Shown here in pieces: positions 5,910-6,025 of a stretch of DNA of 6,025 nucleotides (the stretch's first letter is position 1; every line of letters begins with the position of its first letter). The position numbers and the translations under genes are program-made. The notes under the pieces are model-generated. The model did not search any database. It saw only the letters and a list, made by a program, of their open reading frames with translations, and was not told the DNA's origin. This DNA comes from an uncultured Caulobacteraceae bacterium. Its GTDB lineage: Bacteria > Pseudomonadota > Alphaproteobacteria > Caulobacterales > Caulobacteraceae. The stretch covers positions 1-6,025 of the forward strand of contig CAMLKO010000071.1 of NCBI GenBank assembly GCA_946480495.1. Reading direction: 5' to 3'.

Positions 5910-6025
5910 GAGTTCGCGACAATGCAGCGTGGCCTTACGCCACATTCACGCCGCACTCGCTCAGGCCATCAGAGGCATAGATTGAGTTGTTACTGCAGCG
6001 CTTGAATATCCGTGGTTCATATATA
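5910..6025. other. Upstream region of the SleB-like gene, no gene seen
   Basis: This stretch should hold the promoter of the SleB-like gene and is visibly more AT-rich towards the right edge (ending in ATATATA). A short inverted repeat, GTGGC/GCCAC, lies at 5929-5943 with a 5-base loop, in the probable leader. I see no convincing -35/-10 pair, no CtrA-type TTAA-N7-TTAA box and no coding region. A divergent gene may begin beyond the window. Confidence 0.4.

Noticed and set aside
5898..5945. Longer SleB-like protein starting at ATG 5945
   Set aside because: There is no ribosome binding site there, and the extra 16 residues would sit before a signal peptide that is already complete from 5897.

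Overview
This is an ordinary chromosomal stretch of a GC-rich Gram-negative bacterium. The composition, the Sec and lipoprotein signals, the YcbB-type L,D-transpeptidase and the SleB-like hydrolase with an N-terminal export signal all fit an alphaproteobacterium. A Caulobacter/Phenylobacterium-like host is my best guess, by inference only. There is no mobile element, CRISPR array, rRNA or tRNA, and no sign of recent transfer. I did not find an undescribed multi-gene system.

Layout: a perfect 13-bp hairpin with a T-rich tail (17-55) is best read as the terminator of a gene left of the window. It lies only a few bases before a plus-strand sirtuin (61-816). After 56 nt comes a plus-strand lipoprotein L,D-transpeptidase of the YcbB/LdtD type (873-2393). 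Its stop codon interlocks with the stop codon of a minus-strand MATE transporter (2390-3901) in a shared CTAG. Reading from the right edge leftwards, the minus strand carries a SleB-like cell-wall hydrolase (5184-5897), an 85-nt gap, a class A beta-lactamase-like serine hydrolase (4001-5098), a 99-nt gap, and the MATE transporter. These three could be one transcriptional unit or separately expressed. The last 128 bases are the hydrolase upstream region and hold no gene I can support.

Three of the five products are predicted to act on peptidoglycan or its analogues in the envelope: the L,D-transpeptidase makes 3-3 crosslinks, the SleB-like protein cleaves the wall, and the penicillin-recognising serine enzyme probably handles beta-lactams. 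The fourth is an inner-membrane drug/cation antiporter and the fifth a cytoplasmic NAD-dependent protein deacylase. The set looks like an envelope-maintenance and drug-tolerance neighbourhood, but nothing in the sequence proves co-regulation. The points most worth a second look are the enlarged omega-loop region of the beta-lactamase-like enzyme, the zero-spacer convergent CTAG junction, and the sirtuin start, which is jammed against a terminator and has no ribosome binding site.
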